Shown one piece after another: positions 49,719 to 59,367 of a stretch of 64,000 nt of DNA. The translations under genes and the position numbers were made by a program. The notes below the pieces were generated by a model, which worked only from the letters and a program-made list of their open reading frames with translations, had not been told where the DNA came from and ran no database searches. The stretch comes from Bordetella pertussis 18323 (GTDB taxonomy: Bacteria; Pseudomonadota; Gammaproteobacteria; Burkholderiales; Burkholderiaceae_B), in NCBI RefSeq assembly GCF_000306945.1, contig NC_018518.1:1550001-1614000 (forward strand), read 5' to 3'. The stretch's first letter is position 1. The number at the start of each line of letters is the position of its first letter.

Positions 49719-49967
49719 ATGACACAGCCCGCCGCTTCTTCCCACGCCGTCATCGTGATGTACGACGCGCCCGCCGAACTGGACGCCTGGATGCACGGCG
49801 ACCACTACCGCGAGGTGCTGGCCACCCCGGGCGTGACGGGCGTGCGCCGCTACGAGGTGCTGGACGGGCCGCAAGCCTGCCGCAAGTACCTCGCCGTGAT
49901 CGAGACCGACGACCTGGACGCCACGCTGGCGTGGCGCGACAGCGAAGCCGGCGCGCGCTCGCAGTAG
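49719..49967 (+). CDS. Small protein of possible EthD/dimeric alpha-beta barrel type, perhaps prematurely stopped
   Basis: The 82-residue frame (HAVIVMYDAPAELDAWMHGD and GVTGVRRYEVLDG) resembles small dimeric alpha/beta-barrel proteins. It ends at a TAG (49965-49967) after GARSQ, but the same frame stays open for a further 19 codons (DANQRGVANRLGLTCRRIY) to a TGA at 50025-50027. A change of CAG to TAG would explain this. It is uncertain whether the short form is native. GGAG precedes the ATG. No function can be given. Confidence 0.6.
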   Translation: MTQPAASSHAVIVMYDAPAELDAWMHGDHYREVLATPGVTGVRRYEVLDGPQACRKYLAVIETDDLDATLAWRDSEAGARSQ

Positions 49968-50072
49968 GACGCCAACCAGCGCGGCGTCGCCAACCGCCTC
50001 GGCCTGACCTGCAGGCGCATCTATTGAGATGCCCGCGACGCGCCCAACCCACCTGACCCAAGGACTACAAGA

Positions 50073-50948
50073 ATGATCATGCCTCCCATCCTCGACATGC
50101 GGCTGCGGCCGCCCGTTCCGGCCTGGACCAAGGGTTCGTTGTTCCGCACGGCCATGCACTATCCGCGCCATAACCTGACGTTCAAGGGCGCGCGCTCGGC
50201 CTGGCTCGAGGACGTCGGGCTGCTGTTCGAGGAAATGGACTCGGCCGGCATCCGCTATGGCGTGGCCATGGGCCGGGCTTCCAGCGGGGCCGGCAATCTG
50301 GGCGGCGTGGCCAACCAGGACATCGTCGACCTGCTGGCCACCTACCCCGACCGCTTTCTCGGTTTCCTGGGCGTGGATCTGGACAACATCGCGGGCAGCT
50401 TGGCGGAGATCCGCGAGCTGGCCGGCGCTCCCGGCGTCAAGGAGATTTCCATCGAGCCCGGCTCGGCCCGGGTTCCGCGCTGGTCGGACGACAAGACCCT
50501 GGATCCGGTCTACGAACTGGCGCTGGAGCTCAAGCTGCCGGTGTCGATCTCGCTGTCCGGCCTGCTGTCGGCGCTGGCCGGCCACGACATCACCTGGTCC
50601 AGCCCGGTGTCGATCCAGCGGGTGGCCCAGCGCTACCGCGACCTGAAGATCGTGGTGTCGCACGCCGCCTGGCCCTATGCCGACGAGATGGTCGTGGTGG
50701 CGCTGGCCTGCCCCAACATCTACGTATCGCCGGACCTGTACGCGTCGACGCGCGGCATGATCTGCGCCGACAGCTACGTCAAGGGCGCGAACATGTTCCT
50801 GGAGGACCGCACCCTGTTCGGCACCGCGTATCCGGTCAAGGACATCCAGGATTCCCTGCGCGACTTCCTGCAGCTGGGCTGGCGCGAGGACATCATCCAC
50901 AAGGTGCTGTGGACCAACGCCGCCCGCCTGCTGGGCGTGGACAAGTAA
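50073..50948 (+). CDS. Amidohydrolase-2 family (ACMSD-like TIM barrel) hydrolase or decarboxylase
   Basis: The 291-residue protein has the Amidohydro_2 pattern: ILDMRLRPP at the N-terminus, FLGFLGVDL, GVKEISIEPGSARVPRWSDD, IVVSHAAWPYADEMV (conserved His) and the C-terminal TNAARLLGVDK. The usual N-terminal HxH metal site is replaced by DMR, as in some decarboxylases and lactonases of this family. The gene is likely part of the catabolic cluster and the substrate is unknown. It is intact. Confidence 0.82.
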   Translation: MIMPPILDMRLRPPVPAWTKGSLFRTAMHYPRHNLTFKGARSAWLEDVGLLFEEMDSAGIRYGVAMGRASSGAGNLGGVANQDIVDLLATYPDRFLGFLGVDLDNIAGSLAEIRELAGAPGVKEISIEPGSARVPRWSDDKTLDPVYELALELKLPVSISLSGLLSALAGHDITWSSPVSIQRVAQRYRDLKIVVSHAAWPYADEMVVVALACPNIYVSPDLYASTRGMICADSYVKGANMFLEDRTLFGTAYPVKDIQDSLRDFLQLGWREDIIHKVLWTNAARLLGVDK

Positions 50949-50973
50949 CGCGGCGGCCAGGACGGAGAACGAC

Positions 50974-52029
50974 GTGAAGAGGACAGCGCTGATCGCCGGA
51001 CCGTACGGCATCGTGGGCAACGCGCTCGTGCAGCATCTGGCGCGCGACGCGGCCTGGGATGTCGTGACGATCTCCCGGCGCCAGGAAGCCGCGCTGCCTG
51101 GCGTGCGGCATATCGCGGCCGACCTGCTGGACGCGGCCCAGGCCGAGGCCGCGCTGGCCGCCTTCCCCGGCATCACGCATGTCTTCTATTGCGCCTATGC
51201 GCCGCGCCCCACCCTGGGCGAGGAGGCCGCACCCAACCTGGCCAGGCTGGCCAACCTGGTGTCGGCGGTGGACAGGTACGCGCGCGGGCTCGAGCGCGTC
51301 GTGCTGGTGCACGGAACGAAATGGTACGGCAATCACCTGGGGCCGTTCCGCACCCCGGCGCGCGAGGACGATGCGCGCCACTGCCCGCCCAATTTCTATT
51401 ACGACCAGCAGGACTGGATCGCCGCGCGCCAGCGCGAGTCCGGACGCTGGAGCTGGACCGCGTTCCGGCCGCACGGCATCTTCGGCTATGCCCTGGGCAG
51501 CCCCATGAACCACCTCATGGCCCTGTCCCTGTATGCCTCGGTCATGAAGGCCGTGGCGACGCCCTTGAAGTTCCCCGGCACGCCGGCGGCCTTCGCGGCG
51601 CTCAACCAGTGCACCGACGCCCGGCTGCTGGCGCGCGCCATGGCCTGGTCGGTGGATGTCGCGGCCTGCGAGAACGAGGCCTTCAATTTCCACAACGGCG
51701 AGCCCGAGCGCTGGGCCAATCTCTGGCCGGCGGTCGCCGAGGCGTTCGGCATGCAGGCGGGGGGCGTGCAGCAGATACGCCTGGCCGCCATGATGCCGGC
51801 CAACGAGGCCGCCTGGCAGGCGATCTGCCAGCGGCAGGGGCTGCGTCATTTTCCCCTGGAGGCCTATGTCAACTGGTCGTTTGCCGATTGGGTCTATTCC
51901 AACGGCTTCGACCAGGTCTGCAGCCTGTACAAGCTCCGCCGCGCGGGATGGACGGAAATTCTTTTATTTGACGATATGCTCAAGTCTATGCTTTCGGATT
52001 TACGGCAACGGAAGCTGCTTCCAGCATAA
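50974..52029 (+). CDS. SDR-family reductase of the PRISE (progesterone 5-beta-reductase-like) type
   Basis: This 351-residue extended SDR starts at the GTG at 50974. The NADP-binding motif AGPYGIVGNALVQHL is followed by VVTISRR. The active-site lysine motif is VLVHGTKWYGNHLGPF, where PRISE enzymes have Lys and a displaced Tyr, and YYDQQDWIA follows. FRPHGIFGYALGSPMN and a C-terminal W/F-rich segment complete the match. PRISE enzymes reduce activated C=C bonds in enones. It is intact; the substrate cannot be inferred. Confidence 0.82.
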   Translation: MKRTALIAGPYGIVGNALVQHLARDAAWDVVTISRRQEAALPGVRHIAADLLDAAQAEAALAAFPGITHVFYCAYAPRPTLGEEAAPNLARLANLVSAVDRYARGLERVVLVHGTKWYGNHLGPFRTPAREDDARHCPPNFYYDQQDWIAARQRESGRWSWTAFRPHGIFGYALGSPMNHLMALSLYASVMKAVATPLKFPGTPAAFAALNQCTDARLLARAMAWSVDVAACENEAFNFHNGEPERWANLWPAVAEAFGMQAGGVQQIRLAAMMPANEAAWQAICQRQGLRHFPLEAYVNWSFADWVYSNGFDQVCSLYKLRRAGWTEILLFDDMLKSMLSDLRQRKLLPA

Positions 52030-52041
52030 CCAGGACCCACC

Positions 52042-52833
52042 ATGGCTCAAATGAAAGATAACAACGTCTCGAATCGCGCGACCCTCGTCCTGTATGAGAA
52101 CCGCTCCATCCCGCTCTATCGGATGATCAAGGAGGAGCTGATCCGGTTCGTGCAGAAGAAAGGCATCAAATCCGGCATGGCGCTGCCCGGCGACAACGAA
52201 CTGGCCAGCCAGTTCGGCGTCAGCGTGGGCACCGTGCGCCGGGCCATTGCCGAGCTGGTCTCGGAGCGCATCGTCATCCGGCAGCAGGGGCGCGGCACCT
52301 TCCTGGCCCCCTACGACACCAGCCGCATGCTCAATTCGTTCTGGCACATCGAGCGGCGCGATGGCGTGGTAGACGTGCCGCTGGTGTCGACCCACGGCTT
52401 TTCCCAGGCGTCGGCCACCGAGGAGGTGGCGCAGAAACTGGCGCTGCAGCCAGGCGACCCGGTCTTCGTCATCAAGAACTCGATGACGATGCAGGGCACG
52501 CCGGTGCTGCTCGACACGATTTATGTTCCGGTGCGCACGTTCGAGGGCCTGACCCGCGAGAAGCTGAGCGCGCGCGACGCCACCATCTATGACTTCTACC
52601 GCGAACAGTACGGCATCAATATCGTCAAGACGATAGACCGCGTCAGCGCGACCGTTGCCGACAAGGACACGGCCAAGCGCCTGGGTTGCAAGCTGGGCGC
52701 GTCCATGCTGCGCATCCTGCGCGTGGCGTACAGCTTTGGAGATACGCCGATCGAGTATCGCTGCAGCCTGCTCGATTCGGAGAATCACGAATACGTCGAT
52801 GTCACCGGCGGAGACACCAGCCGCTACGGTTGA
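52042..52833 (+). CDS. GntR-family transcriptional regulator with UTRA domain (HutC subfamily)
   Basis: This 263-residue protein has an N-terminal winged helix (PLYRMIKEELIRF, ELASQFGVSVGTVRRAIAEL and IVIRQQGRGTFLAP) and a C-terminal UTRA ligand domain (VFVIKNSMTMQGTPVLLDTI and RVAYSFGDTPIEYRCSLLDS). Regulators of this type usually repress until a pathway intermediate binds. It lies inside the catabolic cluster, 12 bp after the PRISE-type reductase, and likely controls it through the palindromes near 46259-46278. Confidence 0.9.
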   Translation: MAQMKDNNVSNRATLVLYENRSIPLYRMIKEELIRFVQKKGIKSGMALPGDNELASQFGVSVGTVRRAIAELVSERIVIRQQGRGTFLAPYDTSRMLNSFWHIERRDGVVDVPLVSTHGFSQASATEEVAQKLALQPGDPVFVIKNSMTMQGTPVLLDTIYVPVRTFEGLTREKLSARDATIYDFYREQYGINIVKTIDRVSATVADKDTAKRLGCKLGASMLRILRVAYSFGDTPIEYRCSLLDSENHEYVDVTGGDTSRYG

Positions 52834-52865
52834 CATCGGGAACCCTTCATTCAAGAGGCCAATCC

Positions 52866-54236
52866 ATGAAACTGAAAAAGGTATTGATTGCGAACAGGGG
52901 AGAGATCGCCCTGCGTATCATCCGCGCGTGCCGGGAGATGGACATACGGACCGTCCAGGTCTACTCCAGCGCGGATGAGGATTCATTGCCTGTCAGGTTG
53001 GCCGATGAAGCGGCCCCCATCGGCGGCCCCGAGCCGTCGGCAAGCTACCTGAACATCGCGGCGCTGATCGCCGCCGCGCGCGAGCATGGCTGCGACGCCA
53101 TCCATCCCGGCTACGGCTTCCTGTCCGAGAACGAAGACTTCGCCCAGGCCTGCATCGACGCCGGCATCGTCTTCATCGGCCCGGACCCCGGCGCGATCCG
53201 CATGATGGGCGACAAGGCGCAGGCCCGCAAGATCGCCAAGGAGGCGGGCGTGCCCATCGTACCGGGCTCGCCCGAGCCGGTCAGCGACGTCGAGGAGGCC
53301 ATCAGGGTGGCCCGCGAGGTCGGCTATCCGTTGCTGGTCAAGGCGGCGGCGGGCGGCGGCGGGCGCGGCATGCGCGTGATCCAGGGCGAGGCGCAGCTGC
53401 GCGAGGGGCTGGAGCGCGCGTCGATGGAGACCAAGTCGGCCTTCGGCGACGGCTCCGTCTATATCGAACGCTATATCTCGCCCGTGCGCCACGTCGAGAT
53501 CCAGGTGTTCGGCGATGGCGAGGACGTCATCCACCTGGGCGAGCGGGAATGCTCGATCCAGCGCCGCCACCAGAAGCTGCTGGAGGAAAGCCCGTCGCCG
53601 GTGCTGTCCGACGAAACGCGGCAGCGCATGGGCGAGGCGGCCTGCGCGCTGGCGCGCGCGGTCAAGTATCGCGGCGCGGGCACGCTGGAGTTCGTCATGG
53701 ACGGCAAGAGCGGCGAATTCTTCTTCATCGAAATGAATACGCGCATCCAGGTCGAGCACCCCGTCACGGAAACCGTCACGGGCGTGGACCTGGTCAGGCT
53801 CCAGCTGGCGGTGGCCGCCGGCGGCAGGCTGGGCCTGCGCCAGCAGGACATCGTCATGAAGGGGCACGCGATCGAATGCCGCATCAACGCGGAGGATCCG
53901 CAGAAGGCGTTCATGCCCAGCCCGGGCACGGTCAACGATATCCGGCTGCCTTCGGGGCCGGGCGTGCGCATGGATTCGCACGTGTACCGCGGCTACAAGC
54001 TGCCGCCGTACTACGACTCGCTGCTGGGCAAGCTGATCGTCTGGGACGAGTCGCGCGAGAAAGCCATCGCCCGCATGCTGCGCGCGCTGGGCGAACTGGA
54101 GATCGTCGGCGTGAAGACGACCAAGGAATTCCACGAACGGCTCATGCGAGACGAGGATTTCATCGCCGGCAATGTCAGCACCCAGTTCGTCAAGGAAAAG
54201 CTGTACGCCGACCACCCCATGTGCCATTTGCTCTGA
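52866..54236 (+). CDS. Biotin carboxylase (AccC-like)
   Basis: The 456-residue protein has the biotin carboxylase fold: KKVLIANRGEIALRIIRACR, the glycine-rich ATP loop VKAAAGGGGRGMRVI, ECSIQRRHQKLLEESPSP, FIEMNTRIQVEHPVTE and HAIECRINAED. It carboxylates biotin on a carrier using ATP and bicarbonate. Here it is followed by an acyl-CoA carboxyltransferase gene and a small biotin carrier, the gene set of a propionyl- or methylcrotonyl-type carboxylase. It is intact, although its partner is split by IS481. Confidence 0.9.
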   Translation: MKLKKVLIANRGEIALRIIRACREMDIRTVQVYSSADEDSLPVRLADEAAPIGGPEPSASYLNIAALIAAAREHGCDAIHPGYGFLSENEDFAQACIDAGIVFIGPDPGAIRMMGDKAQARKIAKEAGVPIVPGSPEPVSDVEEAIRVAREVGYPLLVKAAAGGGGRGMRVIQGEAQLREGLERASMETKSAFGDGSVYIERYISPVRHVEIQVFGDGEDVIHLGERECSIQRRHQKLLEESPSPVLSDETRQRMGEAACALARAVKYRGAGTLEFVMDGKSGEFFFIEMNTRIQVEHPVTETVTGVDLVRLQLAVAAGGRLGLRQQDIVMKGHAIECRINAEDPQKAFMPSPGTVNDIRLPSGPGVRMDSHVYRGYKLPPYYDSLLGKLIVWDESREKAIARMLRALGELEIVGVKTTKEFHERLMRDEDFIAGNVSTQFVKEKLYADHPMCHLL

Positions 54237-55315
54237 GAAGGTAAGCCTCACATGTCACACGAAGAACTGCTTGTCGATTATGCCGCCCGCAAGGACCATG
54301 CGCTGGGCATGGGCGGCCCGGCCAAGCTGGAGAAGCGCCGCGCCGAAGGCGTGCTGAACGCGCGTGAACGGCTCGAGCTCCTGCTCGATCCGGGCACCTT
54401 CGAGGAAAGCGGCCTGTTCGCGGTGTCGCACCGCAAGGAAGTGGCCGAGCGCACCCCGGCCGACGGCAAGATCGCCGGCTACGGCAAGGTCCAGGCGCGC
54501 AAGGTGGCGGTGGTGGCCAACGACTTCACCGTGATGGGCGCATCCAGCTCGGTGGTCAACGGCAAGAAGATCCGCCATATGCGCGAAGTGGCCACCAAAA
54601 ACGGTCTGCCGCTGATCTTCCTGGGCGAATCCACCGGCGCGCGCATGCCCGACCGCATGGGCGCCGAGGGCCGCGCGATCCTGGGGCAGGATCCCTACGA
54701 GTACCGCCGCCTGCGCGAAACCCCCTGGGTGAGCGCGCTGCTCGGGCCGTGCTACGGGTCCTCCACGTGGTACGCCTGCCTCTCGGATTTCGTCGTCATG
54801 CGCCGCGGCGCCACCATGGCGGTGGCGAGCGGGCGGGTCACGTCCAAGGCCATCCGCCAGGAGATCGACTCGGAGGAGCTCGGCGGCTGGCGCATGCACA
54901 CGCAGTCCACCGGCCTGGTCGACGCGCTGGCGGAAACCGACGAGGAAGCGCTGGAGATCGTCAAGAAGTGGCTGGCCTATTTTCCCAGCAACCAGAACGA
55001 GCCGCCGCCGCGCCAGGCCGTCACGCCGGAAAGCGTGCCCGACACCGGGGCGATCCTGCAGCACGTGCCGACCGACAGCAACAAGGTCTATGACGTGCGC
55101 AAGGCGATCGACTGCATCGTCGACCGCGACAGCGTGATGGAGCTCAAGGCCAGGTTCGGCCGTTCCATCTGCACCATGGTCGCGCGCCTGGACGGCCATC
55201 CGGTCGGCATCCTGGCGAGCAACCCGATGTTCAAGGGCGGGGCGATCGACGTGGACGCCTGCAATAAGGCCATCTCGTTCCTGGTGCTGTGCGACTCGTT
55301 CAACATCCCGCTAGT

Positions 55316-56358
55316 TGTGAAGATTCAATAGGTTGTATGCATGGTTCATCCGAACCGGATTTGAGAAACTGGAAATCGCCGACCCCCCAGTTCACTCAAG
55401 GAGCCCGGCCGGATGAACACCCATAAGCATGCCCGATTGACCTTCCTACGTCGCCTCGAAATGGTCCAGCAATTGATCGCCCATCAAGTTTGTGTGCCTG
55501 AAGCGGCCCGCGCCTATGGGGTCACCGCGCCGACTGTGCGCAAATGGCTGGGCCGCTTCCTGGCTCAGGGCCAGGCGGGCTTGGCCGATGCGTCCTCGCG
55601 CCCGACGGTCTCGCCCCGAGCGATTGCGCCGGCCAAGGCGCTGGCTATCGTGGAGCTGCGCCGCAAGCGGCTGACCCAAGCGCGCATCGCCCAGGCGCTG
55701 GGCGTGTCAGCCAGCACCGTCAGCCGCGTCCTGGCCCGCGCCGGTCTGTCGCACCTGGCCGACCTGGAGCCGGCCGAGCCGGTGGTGCGCTACGAGCATC
55801 AGGCCCCCGGCGATCTGCTGCACATCGACATCAAGAAGCTGGGACGTATCCAGCGCCCTGGCCACCGGGTCACGGGCAACCGACGCGATACCGTTGAGGG
55901 GGCCGGCTGGGACTTCGTCTTCGTGGCCATCGATGACCACGCCCGCGTGGCCTTCACCGACATCCACCCCGACGAGCGCTTCCCCAGCGCCGTCCAGTTC
56001 CTCAAGGACGCAGTGGCCTACTACCAGCGCCTGGGCGTGACCATCCAGCGCTTGCTCACCGACAATGGCTCGGCCTTTCGCAGCCGCGCCTTCGCCGCGC
56101 TGTGCCATGAGCTGGGCATCAAGCACCGCTTTACCCGACCTTACCGCCCACAGACCAATGGCAAGGCCGAACGCTTCATCCAGTCGGCCTTGCGTGAGTG
56201 GGCTTACGCTCACACCTACCAGAACTCCCAACACCGAGCCGATGCCATGAAATCCTGGCTACACCACTACAACTGGCATCGACCCCACCAAGGCATCGGG
56301 CGCGCTGTACCCATCTCCAGACTCAACCTGGACGAATACAACCTATTGACAGTTCACA
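55316..56358 (+). mobile_element. IS481 copy 5, inserted in the acyl-CoA carboxyltransferase gene
   Basis: This full-length 1,043-bp IS481 has perfect GCTAGT duplications at 55310-55315 and 56359-56364, so it arose by simple transposition. It reads CCGACCCCCCAG between the left end and the transposase start. It also has a C instead of A at 55455, a silent change within the fifteenth codon region of the transposase. Confidence 0.96.
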
Positions 56359-56363
56359 GCTAG
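55413..56363 (+). CDS. IS481 transposase (copy 5)
   Basis: This is an intact 316-residue DDE transposase (D139, D217, E253), ending LTVHS with the TAG supplied by the target duplication. Apart from a silent change near its start it matches copies 2, 3 and 4 at the protein level up to the last residue. Confidence 0.95.
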   Translation: MNTHKHARLTFLRRLEMVQQLIAHQVCVPEAARAYGVTAPTVRKWLGRFLAQGQAGLADASSRPTVSPRAIAPAKALAIVELRRKRLTQARIAQALGVSASTVSRVLARAGLSHLADLEPAEPVVRYEHQAPGDLLHIDIKKLGRIQRPGHRVTGNRRDTVEGAGWDFVFVAIDDHARVAFTDIHPDERFPSAVQFLKDAVAYYQRLGVTIQRLLTDNGSAFRSRAFAALCHELGIKHRFTRPYRPQTNGKAERFIQSALREWAYAHTYQNSQHRADAMKSWLHHYNWHRPHQGIGRAVPISRLNLDEYNLLTVHS

Positions 56364-56881
56364 TGTTCCTGGTCGACCAGCCGGGCTTCCTGATCGGCAT
56401 CGAGGGCGAGCGGCGCGCCGCGCCGGGCCGGATCATGAACTGGATGAACGCGATCTCGCTGGTCACCGTGCCCAAGATCTCGGTGATCATGCGCAAGAGC
56501 TATGGCCAGGCCTACCTGAACATGGGCGGCGGCAGGAACTCCGACGAAGTGCTGGCCTGGCCCAGCGCGGACCTGGGCTTCATGGCGCCCGGCGTCGGCG
56601 CCAACGTGCTGTTCGGCGTCAACGAGCAGGACGACCCCGAGCGCTATCGCGAACTGGTGGCGCAACTGTCCAAGGACACCTCGGCCTGGGGGCTGGCCGC
56701 CCTGTACGAAACGCATGCGGTGATCGATCCGCGCGAGACGCGCGCGCATCTCATCCGCCTGCTGGACATCCATCGCGGCGCGCAGGGCCGCCGCATCGGA
56801 CAGCACCTGCTGTCGAACTGGCCCACTACCTATTGAGCGGCCGGCGCGCCGGTCCCAACCTTATCGAGAGTCGAGCACATC

Positions 56882-57103
56882 ATGGCCAATGTAGAAGTGA
56901 TTTCGGAAGTCAGCGGTTCCGTGTGGAAAGTGCTGGTGGCGGCGGGCGACACGGTCGCCGAAGACCAGGAGATCGCCATCCTGGAATCCATGAAGATGGA
57001 GATCCCGGTGCTGGCGCCGTGCGGCGGCACCATCGGCGACCTGCGCCTGGAAGTCGGCGCGCCGGTCAGCGAAGGCGACGTGATCGCGGTGATCAGCGAA
57101 TGA
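56882..57103 (+). CDS. Small biotin/lipoyl carrier protein
   Basis: This 73-residue protein is a single biotinyl domain: EVSGSVWKVLVAAGDTV, AILESMKMEIPVLAP with the biotinylated Lys in ESMKME, and GAPVSEGDVIAVI. It resembles the 1.3S subunit of transcarboxylase and other stand-alone biotin carriers. It is the second carrier gene in the cluster and lies after the acyl-CoA carboxyltransferase. Its stop overlaps the next start (ATGA). Confidence 0.9.
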   Translation: MANVEVISEVSGSVWKVLVAAGDTVAEDQEIAILESMKMEIPVLAPCGGTIGDLRLEVGAPVSEGDVIAVISE

Positions 57104-57825
57104 GCCCCGCGCCCATGGACCAGCGCGAGCTCTCGTCCATCCTGCGCCAGGCCCTGGAGGCGGGGCGCGGCGCGCTCGACGAACCGACCGGCAAGCGCAT
57201 CCTCGCCGGCCATGGCATCACCGTGCCCAGGTCCGTGGTGCTGCCCGCCGACGCGTCGTTCGCGCAGGTCGAGGGCCAGTTGGCCCAACCCTATGTCCTG
57301 AAGCTGATCTCGCCCGACGTGATCCACAAGACCGAGATGGGCGGGGTGCGGCTCAACCTGGCCAGACCGGCGGCGCTGCGGCAGGCGGCCGGCGAGATGC
57401 GCCAGCGCGTCGAGCAGGCCGGCGCGCGGGTCGAGGGCTGGCTGGTCGAGGAAATGGCCGAGCCCGGCGTGGAAGTGGTGGTGGGCGGACTGCGCGATCC
57501 CGAGTTCGGTCCGATGGTGATGATCGGCCTGGGCGGCATTTTCGTCGAGGTCTTCCAGGACGTGGCGTTCCGCATCTGCCCGGTCACGCGCGAGGACGCG
57601 CTCGACATGATAGGGGAGTTGCGAAGCAGCCCCTTGCTCGCGGGCGCGCGCGGCAAGCAGGCGGTCAGCATCGACGCGCTGGTCGAGACCATCCTGCGCG
57701 TGGGCGGCGAGGGCGGCGTGCTGCTGGCCGGCCAGCCCGAGGTGGCCGAGCTGGACATCAATCCGCTCATCGTATCGCCGCGCGGCGCCGTCGCGGTCGA
57801 CGCCCGATTCATCCTGACGCAGTGA
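57100..57825 (+). CDS. ATP-grasp subunit of an ADP-forming acyl-CoA synthetase
   Basis: The 241-residue protein matches the beta (ATP-grasp_5) part of NDP-forming acetyl-CoA synthetases: VLKLISPDVIHKTEMGGVRL (substrate/His-phosphate loop), VEEMAEPGVEVVVGGLRDPE, GPMVMIGLGGIFVEVFQDVA and AELDINPLIVSP. The alpha part is the next gene, 7 bp away. Together they would activate an organic acid to its CoA ester, or recover ATP from it. Confidence 0.88.
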   Translation: MSPAPMDQRELSSILRQALEAGRGALDEPTGKRILAGHGITVPRSVVLPADASFAQVEGQLAQPYVLKLISPDVIHKTEMGGVRLNLARPAALRQAAGEMRQRVEQAGARVEGWLVEEMAEPGVEVVVGGLRDPEFGPMVMIGLGGIFVEVFQDVAFRICPVTREDALDMIGELRSSPLLAGARGKQAVSIDALVETILRVGGEGGVLLAGQPEVAELDINPLIVSPRGAVAVDARFILTQ

Positions 57826-57832
57826 GAGCAGC

Positions 57833-59329
57833 ATGACTGAACCCAAGATTCTCGATTCGCTTTTCCAGCCGAAAAGCATCGCCGTTGTCGGCGCGTCGGC
57901 CTCGACGGTGTCCGGCGGCAACCGCTTCATCCGCAACCTGCGCGCTTTCGGCTATGCCGGGCCGATCTATCCGGTGCACCCCAGCGCCGGCGAGATCGAG
58001 GGCCTGCCGGTCTTCGCGTCGCTGGAGGCCCTGCCGGAGACGGTCGATTACGCCTACGTGGCGACGGCCGCCGAGCGGGTGCCCGGGGTGATACGCAGCG
58101 GGCGCGGCAAAGTGCGCGTGGCCCAGGTCATGTCCAGCGGGTTCGGCGAGACCCAGGAAGGCGACGCGCTGCAGCGGGACCTGCTGGCCGCGGCGCTCGA
58201 CGCCAACGTGCGCGTGGTGGGCCCGAACTGTCTGGGGGTGTATTCGCCGCGCGCGCGCGTCAGCTTCACCCGCCGCGTCACCGACGAGGCGGGCCATGTC
58301 GGCGTCATCTGCCAGAGCGGCGGGCTGGGCACCGACATCATCCGGCGCGGCCAGCAGCGCGGCCTGCGTTTCAGCGGCCTGGTCACCATCGGCAACGCCG
58401 TCGATGTCAGCGCCTCGGAACTGCTGGAGTATTTCCTGGCGGACGAGCAGACGCGCGTCATAGGCATGTATCTCGAAAGCGCCCGCGACGGACGCCGCCT
58501 GTTCGAGGTGCTGCGCCAGGCGGGATGCCGCAAGCCGGTGGTCCTGCTCAAGGGCGGCGGCACCGCGCAGGGACGGCGCGCCGCGTCTTCGCACACCGGT
58601 GCGCTGGCCGGCAGCGAGCAGGCCTGGGCCGCGCTGGGCAAGCAGACCGGCATGCCCATCGTCGACACGCTGGACGAGTTCCTCGACGTGCTGCTGCTGT
58701 GCCAGTGCCTGCTGCCCCGCTCCCAGCCGACGCGCACCATCGCCTTGTTCGGCAACGGCGGCGGCACCAGCGTGCTGGGCACCGACGCCTGCGGCCGCGC
58801 CGGCTTCTCGGTGCCGCCGTTCGCGGCGGACACGCTGGCCGCGCTGGAGGCGCTCAAGCTGCCGGCAGGCTCGTCGGTGCTCAACCCGGTGGACGTGCCG
58901 GCCGGCGCCCTGCAGCAGAACGAGGGCAGGGCGGCGACCGACATCGTGCGCATCCTCGCGCAGGACGACAGCATCGACGCCGTCATCATCCACGCCAACA
59001 TGACGGTGATCACCGACTTCCAGCACGTGGACATGCTGAAGAACATCATCGCCGCCGTGACGCAGGCCAGGCAGCACGGCCGCGGCGTGGCGCACCTGAT
59101 CCTCGTACTGCGCTCGGACGGCGACGCGGAGATCGAGGAAAGAAAACGCGGTTACCGGCGCGATTCCGTGCAGGCGGGCATTCCCGTGTTCAACGAGATT
59201 GCCGAGGCAGCCAAGGCCCTGGCCTGCCTGCGCGTCATCGAGGCCGTGCGTTGCCGGCGTGAGCAACCGTCGATCCCCGTGGATGGGCGGTCGCGGTCCG
59301 CGCCGGAGTCTGCAAGCCAGGCGTCCTGA
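57833..59329 (+). CDS. CoA-binding/ligase subunit of an ADP-forming acyl-CoA synthetase
   Basis: The 498-residue protein has an N-terminal CoA_binding_2 domain (SIAVVGASASTVSGGNRFIR), RVVGPNCLGVYSPR, and a succinyl-CoA-ligase-like domain with VICQSGGLGTDIIRR, TIGNAVDVSASELLEYF and RAASSHTGALAGSEQAW. The His in SSHTGALAG is the phosphorylated residue of the family. It pairs with the ATP-grasp protein just upstream. It is intact and the substrate acid is unknown. Confidence 0.9.
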   Translation: MTEPKILDSLFQPKSIAVVGASASTVSGGNRFIRNLRAFGYAGPIYPVHPSAGEIEGLPVFASLEALPETVDYAYVATAAERVPGVIRSGRGKVRVAQVMSSGFGETQEGDALQRDLLAAALDANVRVVGPNCLGVYSPRARVSFTRRVTDEAGHVGVICQSGGLGTDIIRRGQQRGLRFSGLVTIGNAVDVSASELLEYFLADEQTRVIGMYLESARDGRRLFEVLRQAGCRKPVVLLKGGGTAQGRRAASSHTGALAGSEQAWAALGKQTGMPIVDTLDEFLDVLLLCQCLLPRSQPTRTIALFGNGGGTSVLGTDACGRAGFSVPPFAADTLAALEALKLPAGSSVLNPVDVPAGALQQNEGRAATDIVRILAQDDSIDAVIIHANMTVITDFQHVDMLKNIIAAVTQARQHGRGVAHLILVLRSDGDAEIEERKRGYRRDSVQAGIPVFNEIAEAAKALACLRVIEAVRCRREQPSIPVDGRSRSAPESASQAS

Positions 59330-59367
59330 CCAAACGGACCCAATACATAAAAACCTAGGAGACAAAC

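Larger units (their letters stand above)
54252..56836 (+). pseudogene. Acyl-CoA carboxyltransferase (PccB/transcarboxylase 12S type), split by IS481
   Basis: Removing IS481 copy 5 and one GCTAGT duplication gives a continuous 511-residue frame. The N-terminal half has VLNARERLELLLDPGTFEE, VVANDFTVMGASSSVVNGKK and FLGESTGARMPDRMG. The C-terminal half, beyond the IS, has FLVDQPGFLIGIEGERR and SYGQAYLNMGGGRNSDEV. The element enters after SFNIPL, before the second crotonase-like oxyanion region. The 5' fragment gains VKIQ and stops at 55331. The gene lies between biotin carboxylase and a biotin carrier, and its loss should disable that carboxylase. Confidence 0.9.
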
